18,556 nucleotides of DNA, taken from assembly GCA_034439915.1 (NCBI GenBank), contig JAWXBI010000140.1, forward strand, positions 1 through 18,556, given 5' to 3'. How positions within the stretch are numbered: the first letter of the stretch is position 1; each line of letters starts with the position of its first letter. Of this stretch, positions 14,515-18,556 are shown in pieces. The notes beneath the pieces are model-generated. The model was not told the origin of the DNA, made no database searches, and worked only from the letters and a program-made list of their open reading frames with translations. The translations under genes were made by a program, and so were the position numbers. Source of the stretch: JADJLQ01 sp034439915 (GTDB lineage: Bacteria; Bacteroidota; Bacteroidia; Chitinophagales; Saprospiraceae).

Positions 14515-16443
14515 ATGAAAAAAAACTTTCACTTTGTTGTCCTGATTGCTGCGCTGAGCCTCCTTTCCCTCCGTTTACCCATAAGCTGGAGATCAGAACC
14601 CTCCATCAGAAATCAAACCAAAACCGATGATTTTATCATAGAACCCCCAACGCTATTATGTGCCGGTTTCGAATGGAAGATTTCCGGTGATGAAAACCGC
14701 AATTCCTCAGTAAACGTCAACTATCGTAAAAAAGGAAGCTCTGCATGGAACGAGGCTTTGCCTTTATTGAGAATAGGCGATGAAAAAATCTATGGCCATG
14801 AGCAACGATGGGTGTATACCGTTCAGCCGATGTTTGCCGGAAGTATTTTCAACCTTGAACCGGGTATGGAATATGAATGCAGGTTTCAATTGAGTGACCC
14901 GGATGGGGTCGATGGAGTGACTGAACATAATGTGTTGGTGAAGACCAGGACAGAGCCACAACCCTATGATCTCGGCCAGGTATACCATGTTTACCCGCCA
15001 GGCCATACAGGTCCAAAACAAAGCCCTGCCTTTACCGGATTAAATGCTGCCTATTATGGTGAAGGCAATACAGGTGACTGGTGGAATGTACCCGAGGCAA
15101 GAGTCCAAGCAGGTGATGTGATAGTAGTTCATGCGGGATTATACAAAGCCAACCGGCTGAAGTATGCAGATGACCTGGCCTTGGATTTTCATGGGGCTTA
15201 TATCTTTACTCAAAAAGGTACCCGGGAAAAACCTATAGTAATCAAAGCAGCCGGTGATGGGGAAGTCATATTTGACGGAGATGGGTCTTACCGGTTATTT
15301 GATGTGATGGCGGCAGACTACCATTATTTTGAAGGGTTGACGATCCGCAATACGGACATTGCTTTTTACGCCGGTTTTAAACACGTGATGGGTTGCAGCG
15401 GATTGACCGTTAAAAAATGCAGGATGGAGGCTGTCGGCATTGGAGTGGTGACCTATAGCGAAGATTCGAAAGAATTTTATATTGCCGACAATACTTTGAT
15501 TGGCCGGCATGATCCGGATACCCTGGTGGGCTGGTATGGTTTTAAAGAACCAGCCCCACTGACTTCGTATTACGCCATTAAAGTATACGGACAGGGCCAT
15601 GTGGTCTGCCACAATGCGATGTCGTATTTCCACGATGGGGTTTGTATAGATACCCACGGCCAGCCGGAGCCGGATAAAAAATGTGTATCCGTGGATATTT
15701 ACCGCAACGATATCTTTAATATGGCCGATGATTTTATCGAATCCGACGGGGGATCGCACAATATCCGCGTATTTGAAAACCGGGGGTTTAATTCCTACCA
15801 CGCTGGGCTGAGTGCGCAACCCATTTTTGGAGGGCCGGTTTATTTTATCCGCAATATCTGTTACAATATACCGGGGACCGCGCTAAAATATACCGTAAGG
15901 CCTGCAGGTATCTATACCTATAATAATACATTCATAGCAGAAGCGGCCATTGCCAATTTTTCAAACGGGCATTTTCGCAACAATCTTTTTCTGGGCCCGG
16001 ATGACAGCCGTCCTGCTCTTCAGGCGACTACATTTACCCGTTATTCATCCTTTGATTACAATGGATACCGGAAAAAAAATAGCGATCAGAATAACTACCG
16101 CCTGCGGTATCCGGTTATGGATTCACTGAATCAGGCAGATGAAAAAGAGCTTCCTACGAGAGCATTCAAAACACTGGAAGAATTCAGATCATCCACTGGT
16201 TTCGAACTTCACGGTATGGAAGTCGATCCCGGTATATTTGAACACGTGGTCCTGCCCGACCCCAAAAACAGAGGACGGGTTTATCCGGTGAAGGGTTATG
16301 ATTTTCGGTTAAAAGAGGGATCAAAAGCCGTCGATGGGGGATGTGTTCTTCCGAACGTTACGGATGGGTTTAATGGGAAAGCGCCGGATCTGGGGGCGAT
16401 GGAGTGGGGTCGGCCTTTACCGCATTACGGGCCAAGAAAATAA
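14515..16443 (+). CDS. Exported right-handed parallel beta-helix protein with N-terminal FN3-like domain
   Basis: The 642-aa protein has a signal-type N-terminus (hydrophobic 7-18). An Ig/FN3-like domain follows (about 41-146; LEPGMEYECRFQL at 115-127 is typical of an FN3 strand F). A long beta-helix runs from about 196 to 500, with AGDVIVVHAGLYK (199-211) opening it and repeated turns such as GLTIRN, FYIADNTLIG, VSVDIYRNDIFN and IYTYNNTFI. The C-terminal DFRLKEGSKAVDGG (596-609) and PDLGAMEWG (624-632) are common at the end of such proteins. Related proteins are polysaccharide lyases, epimerases or binding proteins. I see no diagnostic catalytic motif. It lies divergent to the GH127 gene, which suggests a shared glycan target. 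Confidence 0.85.
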   Translation: MKKNFHFVVLIAALSLLSLRLPISWRSEPSIRNQTKTDDFIIEPPTLLCAGFEWKISGDENRNSSVNVNYRKKGSSAWNEALPLLRIGDEKIYGHEQRWVYTVQPMFAGSIFNLEPGMEYECRFQLSDPDGVDGVTEHNVLVKTRTEPQPYDLGQVYHVYPPGHTGPKQSPAFTGLNAAYYGEGNTGDWWNVPEARVQAGDVIVVHAGLYKANRLKYADDLALDFHGAYIFTQKGTREKPIVIKAAGDGEVIFDGDGSYRLFDVMAADYHYFEGLTIRNTDIAFYAGFKHVMGCSGLTVKKCRMEAVGIGVVTYSEDSKEFYIADNTLIGRHDPDTLVGWYGFKEPAPLTSYYAIKVYGQGHVVCHNAMSYFHDGVCIDTHGQPEPDKKCVSVDIYRNDIFNMADDFIESDGGSHNIRVFENRGFNSYHAGLSAQPIFGGPVYFIRNICYNIPGTALKYTVRPAGIYTYNNTFIAEAAIANFSNGHFRNNLFLGPDDSRPALQATTFTRYSSFDYNGYRKKNSDQNNYRLRYPVMDSLNQADEKELPTRAFKTLEEFRSSTGFELHGMEVDPGIFEHVVLPDPKNRGRVYPVKGYDFRLKEGSKAVDGGCVLPNVTDGFNGKAPDLGAMEWGRPLPHYGPRK

Positions 16444-16892
16444 TTATTGCAGTGGGAGCGGAGTCTGTTCCGGCTCATAGACTTTAAATATTTTCTTTAC
16501 TGTGGAAACGATAGTCGTTGAAAGTATAGCCCCGCAGAAGGCCAGGAAGATGTCTTGTTGAGCATCCCAGATGTCACCCTGGGTGCCTAAATATGAAGCC
16601 AATAACCAAAAGGGTTTTCCGCATAGGTATACTTGGATCCTTAGACGTGCAGGCATAAATAAACATAGATCAGCAAATACGTCAAATCACTAAATTGATA
16701 TTTGTAATAACTGACCAATAAGAATATCAGGAATAGGATGGTTAGGGTGTTTTCAAGCATTCAATTGTTGATGTCGCCGGTACCCAGGAACGAATTGACC
16801 CAAACCAATATAAAAAACACAATGAACAGGATTAACCACGGATTGGATTTTATTGGTGTACGGAAGTTCGATATCGCTATGGAGAAGGCCAT
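16444..16892 (-). pseudogene. Decayed DUF2238 (YjdF-type) inner-membrane protein gene
   Basis: Read from ATG 16892, the frame gives a membrane segment (NPWLILFIVFFILVW), then TGA (16763-16761) directly before MLENTLTILFLIFLL. In intact DUF2238 proteins a tryptophan usually precedes this LLEN segment, so the TGA looks like a mutated TGG. The frame continues through YKYQFSDLTYLLIYVYLCLH to a second stop, TAA (16643-16641), then GSKYTYAENPFGYWL down to about 16596. From about 16590 the homology jumps to another frame with YLGTQGDIWDAQQDIFLAFC, the C-terminal part of the family. Roughly 70-100 central residues are missing. A 70-aa open frame (16444-16656) and two ORFs of 43 and 39 aa result from this decay. 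Its stop directly abuts that of the beta-helix gene. Confidence 0.78.
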
Positions 16893-16956
16893 ATCAATTA
16901 AAATTTAAAGAAAGGTAACTATTTCGTTCCTTCGCTAAAACCAATCTTGAAGAATT

Positions 16957-16982
16957 ATTCCGATTTATTAAATTCCGATTTA
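16957..16982. repeat. Short direct repeat upstream of the epimerase gene
   Basis: ATTCCGATTTA occurs at 16957-16967 and again at 16972-16982, a period of 15 nt, about 13 nt before the -7 motif of the next gene. It could be a regulator binding site or chance in AT-rich DNA. Confidence 0.4.
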
Positions 16983-16994
16983 AATTCAATTTGA

Positions 16995-17002
16995 TAATTT
17001 TG
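16995..17002 (+). promoter_or_regulatory. Likely -7 element for the exported epimerase gene
   Basis: TAATTTTG matches TAnnTTTG exactly and sits 17 nt before ATG 17020. A convincing -33 TTTG is not present at the usual distance. Between 16893 and this motif I see no other gene. Confidence 0.4.
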
Positions 17003-17019
17003 TCCGATAAATATTATTT

Positions 17020-17952
17020 ATGCAACGACGAGATTTTTTTAGAACTGCCACTGTGCTTCCGGTAGCTGCCTGGATGCCCTCCATGCATTCAAATGGGCAA
17101 GAGTCCAGGGATTCCTTGCCCAAAAGCCGTATCAAACTCAGTGTATCCAGTTATTCCTACTGGCATTTTAAAGGCGATAAATATCCCATCGAAAAAGTAA
17201 TCGATCAGGCGGCATCCTTTGGATTGGATGGCATTGATGTATTGCATCGTCAGATGGAAAGCGAAGAAAAGGCATATTTGCAAAAACTCAAAAAGCATGC
17301 CTTTGTAAATGGCATTGCGTTGACCTGCCTGTCGATCCATCAGGGGTTTGTCAACCCCGATCCCGAAGAATTAAAAAAGCATATAGCGCATACTATTCAC
17401 TGTATGGAATTGGCCGCCGACATGGGGATACCCTGCATGCGGCTCAATACCGGCCGGTGGGGGACTATTAAGTCATTTGATGAATTTATGAAAAACAGAG
17501 GTCAGGAACCCACCATTGCCGGGTATACGGAAGACGATGCTTTTAAATGGTGTATAGACAGTATTCATCAATGTATGGGCCGGGCAGAAGAACTCGGCGT
17601 ATTGCTGGCCCTTGAAAATCATTGGGGATTGGGATCGACCCCGGAAGGGATGATCCGGATCATGAAAGCCGTTGATAATCCATGGCTGCAGTTGCTGATG
17701 GATACCGGCAATTTTCTTGAAGACCCCTACGACAAACTGACGATGATTGCACCTTATACCTGTTTTGTCCAGGCTAAAACGTATTACGGAGGAGGGGAAT
17801 GGTATTCTCTGGAACTGGACTATAAGCGGATAGTGGATATTCTGAATAAGGTAAATTATCACGGCTATCTGTCTATTGAATTTGAGGGTAAAGAAAACCC
17901 GGACTCAGGGGTCAAGAAAAGCGTTGACCTGTTGAGGGGGTTGTTAGGTTAA
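17020..17952 (+). CDS. Tat-exported sugar phosphate isomerase/epimerase family TIM-barrel protein
   Basis: The 310-aa protein starts with a twin-arginine signal (QRRDFFRTATVLPVAAW, 2-18). The remainder is an AP-endonuclease-2/xylose-isomerase-like TIM barrel (about 37-308). Probable metal ligands are Glu199 (LALENHWG), Asp228 (LLMDTGN) and Glu287 (YLSIEFEG, 284-290). The strand that usually carries a metal-binding His (VHxKD) reads FVQAKTYYG, with Gln251 at that position. In Bacteroidota such exported proteins act on sugars or keto-sugars, often near glycan-degrading genes, as here. Whether it is an isomerase, epimerase or lyase cannot be told. No cognate oxidoreductase or transporter is adjacent. 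It stands alone on the plus strand after the pseudogene. Confidence 0.88.
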   Translation: MQRRDFFRTATVLPVAAWMPSMHSNGQESRDSLPKSRIKLSVSSYSYWHFKGDKYPIEKVIDQAASFGLDGIDVLHRQMESEEKAYLQKLKKHAFVNGIALTCLSIHQGFVNPDPEELKKHIAHTIHCMELAADMGIPCMRLNTGRWGTIKSFDEFMKNRGQEPTIAGYTEDDAFKWCIDSIHQCMGRAEELGVLLALENHWGLGSTPEGMIRIMKAVDNPWLQLLMDTGNFLEDPYDKLTMIAPYTCFVQAKTYYGGGEWYSLELDYKRIVDILNKVNYHGYLSIEFEGKENPDSGVKKSVDLLRGLLG

Positions 17953-18043
17953 AGGTTCGCTAAGGTTTGGCATGCCACATACGGCGTTCAATCTTTAGAA
18001 TAAATTCGATGTAAATTCTGAGGTAAATTTCAATTTTGTAGCC

Positions 18044-18427
18044 ATGGCTAAAAAGAATAGGACATTTCCGAAAGCTACCCGTCCCGGTGAATACCTGAGT
18101 TTTTTTACCCTCCAGGTAGAGTTGGAGGGAAAACCCGCTTATATCTATTTTGCCTGTGACGCTTTTTCGGCATTTGGTTATAATACAGGTGTAGAGATGG
18201 ATCAAAGCCCTGAAAGTGTATTAAAACATATCGATCTCCTTACAGAAAACCAGGATTTTATAAGACACATTGATAAGGGGTTTACCCTGGTTTTATCTGA
18301 TTTTCAGGAACTGCGAGAGCGAATCGAGGCGATACTAGTCAGGGCAAATGGTAAACTAATTTTTGATAAAGAATTCAATGCTCTCATTTCCAAACCCTTG
18401 ATTGATGGTCTTTTTGAATATTTATAA
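18044..18427 (+). CDS. Orphan 127-aa protein, possibly derived from an integrase-core fold
   Basis: I do not recognise this gene with certainty. The 127-aa soluble protein has a basic N-terminus (AKKNRTFPKATRPGEY), then strands SFFTLQVELEGKPAYIYFAC (19-38), DAFSAFGYNTGVE (39-51), a helix (57-68), GFTLVLSDFQELRERIEAIL (79-98) and LIFDKEFN (105-112). The G-E-Y-x-S-F-F-T ... A-Y-I-Y-F-A-C-D-x-F-S pattern recalls strands 1-3 of DDE (rve) integrases (DxT ... yl..viDxfSR), but Phe21 stands where the first catalytic Asp would be. If related, it is inactive and probably domesticated. Codon use looks like that of its neighbours. It lies 91 nt after the epimerase gene. A coding gene is likely; the fold assignment is weak. 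Confidence 0.6.
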   Translation: MAKKNRTFPKATRPGEYLSFFTLQVELEGKPAYIYFACDAFSAFGYNTGVEMDQSPESVLKHIDLLTENQDFIRHIDKGFTLVLSDFQELRERIEAILVRANGKLIFDKEFNALISKPLIDGLFEYL

Positions 18428-18429
18428 TC

Positions 18430-18556
18430 TATGACCAACGTAACCATCAGGTGCAATACACTGAAAAACTGAAGGTTGCACTGTTAGTCAAAATTAAGCT
18501 GATCATCCGGCCATTGAAAACTTGCGCCAAACCATTAGAATTACTCTAGAACTTAA
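18430..18556 (+). other. Possible frame-broken coding remnant at the window edge
   Basis: Directly after the 127-aa gene, one frame from 18430 reads YDQRNHQVQYTEKLKVALL. Another frame from 18498 reads ADHPAIENLRQTIRITLEL and stays open to the end of the window. Neither has a convincing start. Both look like ordinary soluble helical protein, as if one gene had suffered a frameshift near 18490-18500, or two genes met here. No match is claimed. Confidence 0.25.

Noticed and set aside
16761..16763. TGA read as tryptophan (recoding or alternative code)
   Set aside because: The GH127 gene ends in TGA with normal overlap, and the same decayed gene also has a TAA and a frameshift.
16641..16892. Two small membrane-protein genes (43 and 39 aa) joined as TGA-ATG, plus a 70-aa gene at 16444-16656
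   Set aside because: They share a frame or are offset remnants of one DUF2238-like protein, with family segments in the right order, so a pseudogene explains all three.

Overview
The window looks like a chromosomal segment of a Bacteroidota bacterium, perhaps Saprospiria or Chitinophagia; the rank below phylum is a guess. The evidence is moderate GC, several upstream regions carrying the phylum's -7 promoter element (TAnnTTTG), Tat-type (RRxF) and Sec signal peptides, and gene families common in that group (GH127, S45 acylase, Tat-exported TIM-barrel epimerase, right-handed beta-helix protein). No rRNA, tRNA, CRISPR array or intact insertion sequence was seen.

Region 1 (1-8.63 kb, all minus strand) is an 11-gene sulfur operon. 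In transcription order it encodes an ArsR-type repressor, a TauE/SafE exporter, a persulfide-dioxygenase/rhodanese fusion, a cytoplasmic rhodanese, two YeeE/YedE half-transporters, a sterol-desaturase-like di-iron membrane protein, an exported rhodanese, a membrane-anchored TsdA-like dihaem thiosulfate dehydrogenase, a Tat-exported SoxB-like metallophosphoesterase and an exported DsrE-like protein. Gaps are 0-65 nt. The gene order runs from cytoplasmic through membrane to periplasmic products. A perfect 14-nt palindrome over the -7 box of the arsR promoter is a likely operator for autorepression and for control of the whole operon. The operon may continue beyond base 1.

Region 2 (8.76-9.97 kb, plus strand) is a tandem pair of about 64% identical three-TM proteins that resemble the PycTM effector domain of Pycsar antiphage systems. 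No cyclase gene lies next to them. They are transcribed divergently from the sulfur operon.

Region 3 (9.99-17.95 kb) concerns carbohydrate and amide breakdown. A minus-strand GH127 beta-L-arabinofuranosidase gene overlaps a penicillin-acylase (S45) gene by 4 nt. A divergent plus-strand gene encodes an exported right-handed beta-helix protein. Between it and a Tat-exported sugar isomerase/epimerase lies a decayed DUF2238 (YjdF-type) membrane-protein gene with two in-frame stops and an internal deletion with frameshift. That remnant explains a stretch that otherwise looks like gene-poor sequence with tiny ORFs.

Region 4 (17.95-18.56 kb) holds an orphan 127-aa gene with a faint resemblance to an inactive integrase-core fold, followed by open stretches in two frames at the window edge.
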